Assembly (NCBI GenBank): GCA_024362935.1
Contig: JANCRA010000007.1
Span: 13,208,503-13,272,502 of the forward strand
Reading direction: 5' to 3'
Origin: Setophaga petechia
Taxonomy: Eukaryota; Chordata; Aves; Passeriformes; Parulidae
DNA: 64,000 bases
Made by a program: the position numbers and the translations under genes. Shown here piece by piece: positions 39,303 through 52,100 of the stretch (its first letter is position 1; every line of letters starts with the position of its first letter). Below the pieces are notes generated by a model, which did not search any database, had not been told where the DNA came from, and saw nothing but the letters and a program-made list of their open reading frames with translations.

Positions 39303-39689
39303 CTATTGCCAGAAATTAACAAATTTCTTTTTACAGCAGCAATAATTAAAAAACCACAGCTGTAGAAAGTGCTACAGTTTTTTTTGAACAGCATATAACA
39401 AGTTCGTTTTTCAATAATCAAAGTTTTGCTTCTTTCCATCTCATGACGCAGTAGGTGGGGCAGTGCTACTTCTTTATACAGTTACTGGAATACATTATAC
39501 ATGTCTCTGGGATGGTCTCTGATAGCTGGTATCCTCAAGCGACAGTCATCACACCTAAACAATCAGTTTAAAAACACATTTCTTTTTAAATAATGCTATG
39601 GCTCTGTTATGATATTGAAGAATCTTCTTCCATTTGCACTGACTTTAAGGTTCTTGCCACTTGGAAGGACTGATATGGCACAACATTAT

Positions 39690-39716
39690 GAATCTTTACA
39701 TCCGAATCTTTACATC
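39690..39716. repeat. Two tandem copies of a 14-bp unit
   Basis: GAATCTTTACATC recurs with period 14 (39690-39703 and 39704-39716). It is a local duplication. Confidence 0.9.
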
Positions 39717-40919
39717 AGAAAAGCAAAAGCTGTCTTGCACTGGTTAGTTCCCATAAAACAGAAGGGGATTTTCATTCATCTGGGACATAAAGCTGAAAAC
39801 ATTTTCCCGTATAGTCTTGGTACTAGCTTTCCAACACTACAAAGCATTTCATTTAGAACACAAGAAGAGGGTATTTTTACATTATCATGTAGGCATGGCA
39901 GGTATCAGAACCTGCAATTTAAATTCTAACATACTCAGGATCAGATTTGTCTCAGGTCTCTGGGCTGTTTCTCCCCAGTGACCAGTTACTACCAACTGCC
40001 CACTGGTGCCATTTATATGTGCACAAAAACTTTCTTTCAAATCCAGATGTAGTTGTGAAGAGCCTGACAGACTCACCCTCACTTGGACATCAAGGATTAC
40101 CAGCAAAAGCAGCAGGGCAGAGAAAGTCTGCAGGACAGCCCAAACCAATTTTACTGCCACCTGAACACACCCAGCTGACTCTGCCTGGAGTGGACTCGGC
40201 TATCTGACCTCCTCCTGCCTGCAGATCTGGGGCAGTGGAGGGGGAAAGGGAGGAATCCTGGAAGATAAGGAACAGGGAGCACAGATGTCTTCATAGGGAA
40301 CTACAGCTCACTCTGTGACCCTTGGCCCATCACCAAAGCCATGCACTTCAGGACCACTCTCACATTAAGCATTAACTCAGGCAGTTCAGCTGTGTTGCCG
40401 AGTAGCCAGTCAAATATTTACAAGGGTTTCAGAAGGTGCAAGATTAACCTCATCCTTCCAGTGTAAAACCCAATGTCCACGGTTTCATACTCTCCTTTGC
40501 AAAGCAAGAAGTCACAATTCCAAAGCTTTGAGACTTCCAACACAAAGTCATTAGAAAGAATAATCCAAACAGGAAAACTAAGAGGGACTCAATGCACACT
40601 GTAGACAAAATATTGGCACCACATACAGTGCTAGCAAATAGAGCAGCATGCTGTGTTCCTAAGGGAGAGAACAAGTAAAATCCAGCTCCTGGAGTGGTGA
40701 TGGCAACCTCACCTGAACAGCAGCCTTTCCTTTTGTCCAGCTGCCTCCAGGTCATTTTATAGTAAAGACAAAAATTGTCCCTGCACTTTCAAGGATCTCA
40801 ACAGCTTTCCAACCCTGTGCTCCCCCCCACCCCGCCATTCTCAGCAGCCTTTTGAGAGTTTCCCTCCATAGCAGCATTCTCGTTTCAGGGATTCAACCTT
40901 TCAACTGAAGCATGAGAGA

Positions 40920-41330
40920 TCGCTTATACTGCTGAACCGGTGGAGCTGCCAGCCTCCCCTTTGTTGCACAAGGATTTACACTTGAATGGCGCCGAGAAGC
41001 AGAGTCTTTTAAGGAAAGGCTGGTGGGGGGAAGACAATTTCCCTGCCAGCATCCTATTCGCAAATCACATTCACCTACCAGCTCAGCTTCTGCAGTTCAC
41101 ATAACTACCAGAACCTTATCGAGCTGCTAGTTTCTAAGTTTACTTCGAGGTGACTTTAATGAATAATTTGTTAATTTTAGTTTATTTCAACAAAGACATA
41201 CATAGCCTTAAGTGAAGTTCATTTCGAGCCTAAATGTGGGCACTTAATGTAATTCAGTCCAATGTAAATTACATCATTATCTTAATCTATGACTCATTTA
41301 TGTATTTCCTATTATAGCCTTGCACTGTCA
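40920..41330. promoter_or_regulatory. Enhancer-like block with paired NKX2-type sites
   Basis: TTAAGTG (41208-41214) and CACTTAA (41241-41247) form an inverted pair of NKX2-type cores. A palindrome ATGTAAATTACAT (41262-41274) follows, and TTAATTTTAG and TAATGAATAATT steps precede. The segment is complex and non-repetitive, with an abrupt change from the GC-richer sequence upstream that contains GGCGCC near 40988. Regulatory function is inferred from motif density. Confidence 0.3.
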
Positions 41331-41929
41331 TGCACATCATAGTCCATCGAATGGCTTCTACAGCTTTTCCAGAGACACACTGGGGAACAGCACAGTGGCA
41401 CAGATGCACAGCAGAAAGCCCCCTGAAACAAGAGCATGCAAGCCTGCTCCAGTTTAACAGTGGCACGCTGGCTTTGGCCCTCTACTTAACCGTACACACA
41501 AGCAGCACCAGCCTGGTACATTTCTGTTCTTAAGCTGCAAATGGGTGGATAATTACTCATTGGTTTCAGGCTATGGTAGCAGTTCGCAAGCAGTATCGTA
41601 TTGCTGCCTTTCAAACAGCGGCACTCTGGTAAATCCACACAGCTTTTTGTTTGTCTGCTTGGAAGCATAAAGCCTGCTATCTCCAAAGAAAAATAACAGC
41701 ATCCGAAGTTTGAAAATTGGCAAATGCTAATCTGGCATAGAAAGATCTGCAAGGAACATTCCTTCTGGTTTTAAAATGTTACACCTGCTTCTGATTAGAC
41801 TCTATTTCCTGAATTCTGAATTGGCCACATGCTGAAACACACAGACAGCACAGCCTGCAGAGTGCAGCAAGAAAAAGGCTAGCACAATCCAGAGCCGGTG
41901 GCAAACCACAGTCCCCATGAAAACCACAT

Positions 41930-42090
41930 GTGCCAGAGACCAAATATTTTGCGTTTTGCTTACTGCTAATAAAGCTGCCTCACTTCATTAAAAGCAGCTT
42001 ATCATTTTATCTACTCACTTAATTAGCCTCTAGTTAAAATGAATGAGCACTTGATTCGAGGATTCTATTAATGTGACACTGGTGAACCAC
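41930..42090. promoter_or_regulatory. Enhancer-like block (homeodomain/NKX-type sites)
   Basis: CACTTAATTAG (42016-42026) joins an NKX2-type core and a TAATTA core. TAATAAAG, TTCATTAAAAG and GAGCACTTGA lie nearby. It is 600 bases from the block at 40920-41330, so the two may be parts of one regulatory region. Confidence 0.28.
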
Positions 42091-44270
42091 CACTCGCATA
42101 CTTCTGCCATCCTTTACCTTTTACTCTCTATCCTCCCCACACCCAGTGTCTTATCAGATTGACATTCCCAGAGCCCTTTGGGAACACCAAAACACTTTTA
42201 AGACACAGGTGACTAAGGAAATGTCCCACAGTCCAAAATTCTTCCGAGGCTCAGTTTTCCTGCTGGAATATACAGATGTATGTAATCTACTTCTCACTGT
42301 TATTATGATCACAAGCTTGGAAAGAAACACTTGGAAAAAAGAAAGAGACAGGGAAATAGACTGGGTTGCTGGGAACAGGGGCAAAACAACAATATCTTTA
42401 GTACATACAATTTATTTGTCGTTCCAGAATAAAAATTTTAACTATGAAGCACAAACAGCAGTCAGTTCCATCAAAAACCTGACTTTCTTAGAGAGTGAAG
42501 AACTTTCTTCCAAGCCAAATACCATGTGCTGTATATGCATAAAGACAGCTTCTGCTACAGTATATGCCTACAGATTTCACAGTTGCATATGACCGCCAAA
42601 ATCTCAACTTCTAGCAGCAAAAAACGTATGTCACCATTATTTAGCCAAGCATCTGAAGACTGAAATACATCCTAGCTGCTCATTTTGCTGGAAAACAGTG
42701 CTTTGCTTCATGTACCTCACTTTCTTGCCTAATCAACTGATTTTATTATAACTGTTAGAAATACCCAAATGTATTTAGGAAACTTTAAAAAACAAAGAAA
42801 ACCCAAAGCCACACACCTTCCCTTTTATTTCTTCAAAATGTTAAGCTTCCACTCTTTCACAACAATGCCCACCAAAAGACTGAAAAATCATAAGGCTTAA
42901 AACGGCAACAAATCTGTATTTTGACGGAGGAATGGAAGGAAAGAGGGTGAGAAGAGGAAATAAAACTTCCTGGGTCATTCTAACATTTAGATCTAATCTG
43001 TTTAATCAAGAATAGTAACTAGAATAGTAAGGAAGTGACTGGAAACTTTATGTTACAAGCAATTTAAGAGATCTCTTTCAAGAGAAAAGCTTGGTTAGGG
43101 TATGAACTGGAGACTACAAGCACAAGCTTGAAATTCACAATCTGGCCTGAAAGGCTGTATGCAAGAGGGCACCAAAGCAAGCTCTGGTTTACATCACACA
43201 GCAGGGCAGTAACTGACCATGAGTCACTGATGCACTTCATCTGGCTTTTAAGGCCATCAGCACCAGATAAAAATGTTTTAGGACACATTTTACAAAGCAC
43301 TTTGCAGTCTAAGTTCGCCTGGCAGTTCAAATCTGCACAGAATTTTCTAGACAAAATTTATTCATGGCAAAGCTTCCAAGATGAAATATCTTCTGTCCTG
43401 CAGCTGACAAGATATTAGTGCAGTTCTCTACTGTAATGACTGGGCTAACTGAACAGGAGTCTTCCTGTGGGCTAAGCCAAAAAGGGATGAGACAGGATGA
43501 ATGATTTCTGCTACCACAGCCCAGGCTGCAAGCAGTACCCAGCCCTCACAATACCCTAGGCAGCACCACATAAAACCATGTGTATGCCAAACAGAGTAGA
43601 AAAGACAAAAAACCCTGGAAAACATGATTTTGAAACATCAACTCATGATTGAAGTTATTTTTCCTTCTGCACTTAAGTTGGAGATTTAAGTCTTCTCCAT
43701 ATCAGAGTGAAGAATTAATACGTGTGACATTCATGAAATGAAACTCCGAAAAAAATCTAAGGTTTTAGTAAAAAGAAAGAGAAGGCAGGCTTATGGTTAA
43801 GTTAATGAAGTAATTAAAGACCTTAAGCAGTGGCAAAGTCCTAAATTAAAGTGGGCGATGGTTAAGGCTTTGCAAATTGAGAACTCTGGAAGAACCTGTC
43901 ATCCTCTCCTAAGGTGCAATACAGCTTTGACAGGCACATCATTTTACTGAATACAGTTATTGAAAGAGAAACACTAACCTCAGAGATCTCAAAGGATTTG
44001 AGAGAGAAAAAAATCTAAGACCTGAAACAAACACCTTATTGAAATGCTCTACAAAAGAATTGTGAACTTGATTTATAAATGAAAAGAAAAAAACAATTAG
44101 GGCAAATTTTCAACTGACAGCTAAGTTTTTACAGACATGGTGTTTAACATACAGTGTCACCCACCCAAAAATCTTAGCTAGTGGCAGTACCACCTTTCCT
44201 TTGGAGATGGCTCAGGTTGATATAAATAAAAATGGAAAATTGGGAAATTATAAGGGAAATAAAAGTTCTT

Positions 44271-44283
44271 AAAAAAAAAAAAA
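44271..44283. repeat. A13 homopolymer
   Basis: Thirteen A directly precede the 41-bp tandem duplication. Confidence 0.95.
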
Positions 44284-44284
44284 T

Positions 44285-44367
44285 CAGTGCAAAATAGTCA
44301 TTCTAGATGCACTGATACAAAACAACAGTGCAAAATAGTCATTCTAGATGCACTGATACAAAACAAC
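44285..44367. repeat. Perfect 41-bp tandem duplication containing a hairpin
   Basis: Two exact 41-bp copies (44285-44325 and 44326-44366) lie head to tail, with one further matching base. Each copy contains CAGTGC and its reverse complement GCACTG around an 18-base loop that itself holds TCTAGA. In the first copy the stem extends to 8 bp (ATCAGTGC/GCACTGAT, 44283-44290 and 44309-44316). Absence of any mismatch suggests a recent duplication. Confidence 0.97.
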
Positions 44368-44713
44368 TTCTGAAAAAATTTGAATGGAGGTAGGATTCCT
44401 CTTCTAACAAACAAAAAACTTGAAAATTATCTTTGCCCAAATTTAGTTAAGAAGAACGGGCAGAGAAAAGTACAGCATTAAAGGCAAAAAACACAACACA
44501 GCAAACTGTGGCCCACTGGACAGCCTGATCTTTTGTTGCCTTTTCCCTGCCCTGCCTCTCCCTCTCCTTTCTGAGTGCCTCCCTCAACACTTCCAAACTG
44601 AGGAGGAGTATTTGTCCTCCATCCTCCACCTCTACTGAACCTGCTCTAGTCCAACACATGGGCAAGAATTTCCTCTTGCTTTGGTTCTCAAATTTCACTG
44701 TCACATCCAGCCT

Positions 44714-44729
44714 CCCCCCCCCCCCCCCC
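44714..44729. repeat. C16 homopolymer
   Basis: Sixteen C (G16 on the other strand) follow CCT. Long C/G runs are rarer than A/T runs and are prone to sequencing error and slippage. Confidence 0.93.
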
Positions 44730-45639
44730 GCACCCGAGCTTTTCACCCCGAGGACTACAGTCTGCATGACTGCATTTGATAATACAGACTCTGCTGCTTA
44801 AATACCGTACATTTGCAGACAGTTAAAGCATGTTTTACAAAGGTACCATAAAGCGGCTCAGCACCACACACTTCCTGGGCGTGCAAGCCTGCAGCAGCTG
44901 GAAAGGGACCCTGTCCAACACAGGACAGTTTCCCTCTCCTCACTAGGATGAAAAGGAGCACACAGAGACAAGGCCTTTGTGCTGGAGCCCTTCCCATGCC
45001 ACAGCTTCAGAGCAATGATCTGTCTGACATGTTGCAACTCAGGAAGCATGTACAGGAAAAGGAGGAGGGGAGCAGCAGGCAGGGATTCCCCTCCAAATTT
45101 CCAGTGCTGTGCAAGAGGGCCAAACAGACGTACCCAGCCAGAGAGAAATAGCTGTGCACAGCCTCTCAGCTGATCCTACTGAACTGAGCAGTGGCACTTG
45201 GCTCCACTACACACCACTGCATATGACATATGCCAGGAGGGAGACGATAACAAGAAGCAATGCCCACAATCCTGCAAAAGAGATCTAAAGCTTCCCTCAG
45301 CCCCCAACCCAGGGAGTTTGAAGGCATTCAGAAACAGTACAAAAACTCAGCTGGAGCTATGAATCCTTATAGAATCCTTCCCCCACACCTGCAGCTCAGC
45401 CAAGCCTCCCACATCTCAGTGTGCCCCAAAAGTTTGTGTTTCAAAGGAATTTTAGAGCCTTTGCTTGTTTGGGAGAAAACATGTTCAGAAGCCACAAGGC
45501 AGTTCCTGCAGGTTCCTCTCAGCATGCCACAGCATCAGTGGCAAAGGCAATGCCTGCCTGCAACAGGCAGCTGCATTCTTTAGTCTGGCACCAAGGAGGA
45601 AAGCTATCATCCATTTCTAAGTTAGATTCAGGGAACCAG

Positions 45640-46190
45640 CTGGGGACCAACGATTGCCATTTCTGAAGTGCACGAAGAGGAGTGTAACCAGCTTTTCCAT
45701 AGTAACGAAGATTAGCGGCCTTGAGTCTGACACTCCTGCTGCATTAAAAGATAGGAGACAAAGAGAGAGACAGGTAATTACATAGAAGGAGCCCTGGGGA
45801 AATTGCAAACTCCTTGAGAACCCTTTAGCTGGTCTGTATGTTTCTCCTTGTCTCTGCTTCAGCTGAAGGTCCCCAAGAAACACTTGCCCATTAGATCATT
45901 ATGCTTTATTGCAGAAAGTAGCCAGACAGCTGGTAGTGGCTGTTCAATAAAGACTTAGCTTGCCTCTGCAGCAGCAAGAATGAGATGGAGAATAAGAACA
46001 AGAACATCCCAAGGCACATTACCTGTCTGGAGCTTATCCTTGATACATTAGTGTACTTAGTCAGCGTGAGGATCTGACAAATGAACTCTGACAAATCTTG
46101 CTGGAGCAATTTAAGACGCTATTGCATCGCACTGTCTTTCAAAACCCTTCACAAATGTTAGCACCATCAAACAATCTGGCAGGAAAACTT
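45640..46190. promoter_or_regulatory. Complex block, possible conserved noncoding DNA or exon context
   Basis: Complex, non-repetitive sequence contains CAGCTG, GGTAATTACA, several CAATAAAG and ATTATGC steps and the exon-like segment at 46023-46100. Its texture matches the other enhancer-like blocks. Conservation is inferred, not measured. Confidence 0.25.
46023..46100 (-). CDS. Weak candidate: 78-nt exon-like segment
   Basis: On the minus strand the segment ends in TCCAGACAG|GTAATG, a good donor (exon edge 46023). It starts after TTGCTCCAG (46101-46109), an acceptor with a weak pyrimidine tract. It is exactly 26 codons in phase, opening QDLSEFICQILTLTKYTNVS. A second frame meets a stop. No family is recognised. 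The weak acceptor is the main objection. Confidence 0.14.
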
Positions 46191-46770
46191 GTATCATGCA
46201 CTGGCCTCTCCAATTCAGAGCCCAGCAAGTTAGCATAAATCCCTTCTCAGTGCTGGATTAAGTTAAGATGTCAATTCTAACCAGAGTGGCTGAAGTCTAG
46301 ACAGAAGATACTACCTCCACTACAAAGAGCATTAGCATCTATCACAAAGATGGAAGAGGAAATGACATCTCAAAGCACTACAGCTACTAAGCAAATACAA
46401 ATCTTTAATATTAAAATACATATGCAATTTGTCTAGCAACAAACTTGAGTCTACTCCTGCAGCTCACAATGCTCTATAAATCAGCACTAATTTTTTGGAC
46501 TTAATATATCCCCAACACAAACTGAATGCCTAGCAGTGAAAAGATGGACGAGGATATTCCTATTACCACATAGCTACAAAATTAAATTCCTCTCACACAC
46601 CACATTTTGCACTTCTGTCCAAAACTGAAAAAAGTCTGGATAGTTAAAGACTTGCTATGCATTTCACCATTCAGAACTAGAGTTGGGCTTCCAGATAGTT
46701 CCTGTCTTATCTGACAGGGATACAACCAGCCACAAAACCAGAACAGACACCAGAGAAGACATCAGGTTTA

Positions 46771-46801
46771 AAAAAAACTAACCAAAACAATAACTAAACC
46801 A
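46771..46801. repeat. A/C-rich simple sequence
   Basis: A8 followed by CTAACC, AAAACAATAACTAAACC steps. A member of the recurring A/C tract class. Confidence 0.8.
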
Positions 46802-47214
46802 ATCTGTATTTGCCCAATCAGATGTACATGTGTGATAACAACAAAAGAAGTACTTTGAGATTCTTCAACTTGTCTTCTCCAGACCTAACTCTCTGTCTTT
46901 GCATCCAAGCTGATATTCAGGCAAATATTTAGTTAATCAGTCTGCAATACAACAGTTTTACTTTTTTTCCTCTACAAGTATTTAAAATATATCTCATCTT
47001 CTAGATTTTCTCAAGGGACAGTATCCTACACTTAGTAGTAGAGCAAGAAGTGCACACAGCTCCTGTTTGCATTCCAGCGCTAGAAGAGCAACCCACATGA
47101 ACAAGAAGTCTGGCTAAACTCCACGAAGACAAACTTCTTCTGCCATCACCTGTCCTTCCAGAAGGAGTAGAGCAGGCAAGACACCTCGAAAAGCAGATAA
47201 CAATTACCCCTTAC

Positions 47215-47257
47215 CTTTCTGAAGAGGCCGCCGCCAATTAGCACATTCCTGGAGCTT
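47215..47257 (-). other. 43-nt exon-like segment with strong splice signals
   Basis: On the minus strand a long C-rich and T-rich tract (47260-47293) runs into GATTTAG, then 43 bases, then CAGAAAG|GTAAGG, close to the donor consensus. The segment contains GGCGGCGGCC, an unusual CpG-bearing string for this AT-rich region. Two frames are open (one reads SSRNVLIGGGLFRK, the other KLQECANWRRPLQK), one is closed by TAA. The length is not a multiple of three, so if spliced it would shift a coding frame. It could be a noncoding-RNA exon, a poison exon or a pseudo-exon. Confidence 0.2.
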
Positions 47258-47277
47258 CTAAATCAGGCAAGAAGAAA

Positions 47278-47293
47278 GGGGGGTGGGGGGGGG
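47278..47293. repeat. G-rich run (G6TG9)
   Basis: Six G, one T, nine G. On the minus strand it forms the C-rich part of the pyrimidine tract in front of the segment at 47215-47257. Confidence 0.93.
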
Positions 47294-49059
47294 AAAGGGC
47301 GATGAGAGAGCTGTTTTCTTCCTCAGCACAACAGTATTTCCTGAGGGGTGAAGAAAAAAATGTAGAAAAAAGGAAATAAGCATTAGCTTCCATGATTTTC
47401 GAAGAGGCTACTGATTACAACTCTTGCTTGACAGAGCTACTGTGCCACTACTTCTGCACTTCCAAAATACCAGTTTAGGGTGTCCTGTATTTTCCCCATT
47501 GTCACCTTACCAAAACAGGGACTATGAATATCAACCACTACTAAGAAAAGCAAAGCCATTCCTGTCAGAATGGGCTAAAGCCCCATACTAGAATGGGTTA
47601 AAGTCCAATTAAAAAATATTCTGGAGCACTTATCTATTAAGTAAACAAGCTCCAGCCAAGCTCACACCCACTTCTGTAAAAATTCAAATGAGCCACATTT
47701 ACTATCAAAATAGTTGGCAAAAGGCAAATTCCAACATGCATACTGAACATACAGGTATATACCAACATTCAAGTGCTTATGTACTCTGCTCTGAGAAGAT
47801 CATACCTACAATTATGAGGTATTTGCAAATAATCATAAATTCTGTTTCTTTTTAAGACAACTTCTCTTTTTCTTAAGACAATCTATTCTAACTATATCAG
47901 ATCTTTCAGTAACAGCAAGAGTAAGTATTTGTGTGGGGTTTTTCTAAAACAGAATGAAGGGAAAGGGATCTAAAAACTCTTTTGACTAAAGAGTTCGAAA
48001 ACAAGCTTCACTCCCATAAAACCACAATTCCTCACCTCAGACCATTTCCCTCTCTCTGCCCTACTCCTGACTTTAAAGAAACTTACAGACACAGAGATTT
48101 AATGGGCCCCTCCCTACCTCCAATACCTGCCTCTGATGAAAGGCAGGAAAATCAAGTGGAAAATTATTTTAAAGCATGAATGCAAGACATTAACATCTTT
48201 GAGGAAATGGCAATCAAGGTTTTCCACAGGGAATGAGAAAGGGAAACACATCCAGTCTGTTCTCCATCACACTTTGTTGGCTTATATTACTACAGAAAAA
48301 CTCTACCCTTTTCTCTCCTATGGAAAATCTGAACAAGTTCTCAAAATAAGGAAAAAAAACTATGCTACCTTATATTTCCACACACATTTCTGCCACTCCT
48401 CAAAACAACAATTAACCCATCTGCTAACAGCATACAGATCCTACTCTCATGGAAAACATTTGAAATAAGGACCCCAACAGATAGGATACAACATAAAAGG
48501 CAGCACTTCCATCACAGCAGCTCCCTCAAAGCCACCACGTCTGTCCAATTCTAAATGGCCACAGTTCCTGCATTTCTCCAGGGAACAAAAGCTCTCTTTT
48601 TCTCTCCTCCTGTCAGCAAGACTTAAAGCTGCAAGAGTAATTCTGTCCAGATTCCCCTCTAGATAGGCAATGATTTAAAGAATTCATGAAGTGGCAGTGT
48701 AAATAAACAATGAAAAACTAAATAAAGATCACAGAAGACAACACACAGAAAATGTGCACTAAGGAGAGAAAGAACAAGCTCAGTGATTCAAAACCTCTTC
48801 TGCCTTGTTATGGACACCCATAAATAGGTGCAGCAATAATGTGACAGTGTGAAAGAATGGATCCCGACACAAAAATGTAGCTACTCAAAACCTGCCTCCT
48901 CAACCCTCAGCCTAAACGCAAACCTTCCCACAGTGTTTAATTTCACTTTCTCAATGTCGTACCCCCCATCAGTTGCATTTCTGCTGTCTGTCAGCTTTCA
49001 CCAACTTGTACTAATTGATGCAAAGCAACTTAATCCGAAACCTGGAGAACTCAAATCAG

Positions 49060-49121
49060 TTTTTTTGTTGGTTTTTTTGTGTTGGGTTTTTTTTTTGTTT
49101 TGTTTTGTTTTGTTTTTTTTA
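49060..49121. repeat. T/G-rich tract with (TTTTG)n core
   Basis: About 60 bases of T and G only, including four GTTTT units. It is the complementary orientation of the A/C tracts. Confidence 0.92.
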
Positions 49122-52100
49122 AAGGAAACAGTGCTACAGCCCTAACTGTGGGGATGGGAGAAGAAATGACCCTTAGTGAATTGCTCCTGACATGTGTACA
49201 TCCTGAGGCTATGCGCAAATCCATACTTACTGAGCAGCTCAGCACAGATCAGGTTGCAAAATGCAAGAAAAAAAAGGAAATTGTATCACCCTCTCAAACA
49301 TACATTATTTTTGTATTCCTAAATCAAATAATTTGCTTTTCTTTTTCATTATCAAATCAAAAGAATGCTTTTGACAGTATTTTTCTCCCTGCTAAGAACC
49401 CTTCCCCTCAGATCTCCAGTAAAGTCTGTTAAGAATTCAAGTACTGGTTTTATTTAAAGTGCTTAAAAATTTCGCACTTGCATTCTATTACTAGTGAGAG
49501 GAATAATTAAAATAGACATAGAAAATTTGAAGAAAGCATATTTTAAAATTGAACATAAAATCAAGAGGTGGCAAAAAGGAAGTTTTAGTGCAAAAACCCA
49601 AAGTTTTTAAACAACATTCTCAGGCAGACAGAAATCTGTCTCAGGTACCATTTAAAGACATAGGTTTGACTTGCTTCAAAGAAAGTGAAATTGGTCTGTT
49701 CTCAAATCCTCAGGCAAGAAAAAACGTGAAATAACGCATTAGCCAAAAGTCAAATCCTAAGTGGAGAAACCTCACAAAATGATTTACAAAACCAAAAGAC
49801 TTGACTAAATTTCTGGCAGGGCCAGAGATAATTCGTATGAAAAAAATGTCAAAATGTTTGGGGTATACAGCCACTGCAGGAAGGAAACAAACAGACAACT
49901 GGGAAACACTGTATCAAAACGCAACAAATCGTTGACATCAACATTAGATAAATGACTAGGCATATGTTGATTCAAACACCCTCAAGATGGTGTGTGAGTC
50001 AACTCCTGCAATGAATTTAGCAGAGCTGCTTTCCTACATCAAGCTTAATAAAAATAATCCTCAATTATTCCAGCTTGGTCTGGGTTCTCATTAAATCTCA
50101 CACAATGCGTGCCCATTCTGGACAGTACCTGAGCTGGAGCAGGGATACCAGAAGGCAATTTTGACTAATCTTTTCTAAATGATGATACAGATTTATTCGT
50201 AGTGCTGCACAACAAAGATGGTGTTTTTTCCAGGCATTACCCAAATGCAGCCCACTTCCTATGGAAAATGCAAAATTCCTATGGGACATTTGCAGGTTGT
50301 AGGTCTTAAGTGATCCAGACACTTTTTACATTCCGAAAACAAAATTTTGGGAAAGTAATGCCCCTCACTTCGAATCTGCACAACATGACTGGTGAAGAGC
50401 TTGTTGACCTCATCCTGTCTGACCCCTACAAGGAGCTCCCATCAGCTCTTAGAGCAGTTCCTGTGTCAACAGAAGCTCCCATGGTACACAAGCAACCTGG
50501 ATGATTTTCCGGTTTATTGCATTTTCTAGCTCCACGATGGCTACTAATTTCATTACACTGAGGAATTAGACCAGAGCACTGCTGTATGCAACAGAACCCT
50601 CACCAAACCTTGTACATAACATGAGGCAACTCAAGGTTTAAATCAAAGTGGGCATCATCATCAACACCTCTTAAAATTTACAGAGAAAATCAAGAAGTGA
50701 TCTCATGGTTCTCCAATCTACATTTAACAGCTACTCTTTTTCAGGTGAATTTTAAGTACACTCAGAGCATGCTAATATAGGTCAAGTTTGTATCACAGCA
50801 AAAAGTTATTTTCTTTCTTTTTCTGTTTTCAACCTTTTGATCTAGGAGAGGTAATAAAACAACTACTTCCTTAACATCTATTGAAGGAAGTAGCAGTCTC
50901 CATTTCTTACTGAAAACAACAAACATGCAACCTAAGAAAAAACCTAAGATTAAAACACCTACTCTAAAATAGCATGATGAAACTGAACAAAACCTCTCAG
51001 CCTTGGGTTATGAAGCCAGGACCCTCTCCTGCTTCTGAATCAGGTTCTTTCTCCAAGCTATTTTCTACTAGCTATAGTTGGCACAGAATCAGATGAACTA
51101 GAACTCACATGTTTCCTTTCATGAAAACACAATATAACGTTCACCTTCAGCAACATGAGAACAAGCTAGAAATTAACAAGTACTCATTTATTTTAGTATG
51201 AATTAAAAGCATATCCCTGTTATTCATGCATATGTGTGTGTGCACGTGTCTCGCACAGACACCAGGGTAGGCCTTCCACCACAAACACCTGTACTGGAGA
51301 CATTTGTGAAAAAAAGAAGCTTCTTCAAACATAAATATTATTTTCCCAGAACTGTATCTGCACAGAGACAGGAAGCTCTACTCAAAGCTCTTCTCAATCT
51401 ATTATCATTGTATCTATTACAAAAAGCCAAGAAAAAGTAACCAAAACATAGTTGCAGAAGCACAGACAAAGCATAAAAACATGGTAAGAGTCAATGAAAA
51501 CACAGGTCTCCTAAATAAATTGTCCTTTATTTTGCCTTAGTGAACTCATGGGATCCACCACCAACAGATGTCTAAGTAAAAGATTAGACTTTACTTACAT
51601 GAAATATATTTCTTAAACAAGCAGTGTAATTTTTATTAATTTGAACAAATTTTAATTCAAATGCCTAACTTCATTTCTGTATCTTTGAATAGAGGTGTTC
51701 ACACAATTGTTCCCTATGGCTTTAATGTTACAGCTATCTGTATTTTCCCACCTGCTTTCCTTGGATCCTGAAAAAAACTCTTCCCAAAATGACATTTGTC
51801 CATGCAAAAAAATCTGTGCTTTCTGAAGCACTTTTCACATGGATGCATTTAGCTAACATGCCTATTAAAGCATACAAACCTCTGTATGACATTTACCTTC
51901 CAGTCTAACTGCAATGAGCCCACCAAGAATGAAAAAAAAATATTTAATTTTCTCTTAATCACCTGAAAAGGTACCCACCAAGCACAAGTAAGATTTATAC
52001 CTCACATTTTATATGCAAAGTCTCAAGGACCAAACTCAGTGCACTGAAGCATAATGAGAGATACTCGTCACTTGAAAAATTTAGTCTCTTCCAAAGAAAC

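Larger units (their letters stand above)
38500..40900. other. Noncoding stretch, no gene seen
   Basis: No recognisable gene. It contains the long A/C-skewed tract (39187-39302) and a 14-bp tandem duplication (39690-39716). Frames are under 107 codons on both strands. Confidence 0.65.
42110..45630. other. Noncoding stretch, no gene seen
   Basis: No recognisable gene. A plus-strand frame of 148 codons (42146-42592) has no splice sites that I would trust and no family resemblance. The stretch holds the A13 run, the 41-bp duplication and a C16 run, listed separately. Confidence 0.6.

Noticed and set aside
18255..42026. Recurrent CACTTAAT-type cores in several enhancer-like blocks
   Set aside because: An 8-mer of this composition is expected roughly four times by chance on both strands of the window, and further copies occur outside the blocks (for example 7895 and 36422). 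Not significant as a count.
47992..48001. GTTCGAAAAC resembling a polymerase III B-box
   Set aside because: The ninth base does not fit the consensus, and no A-box or cloverleaf surrounds it.
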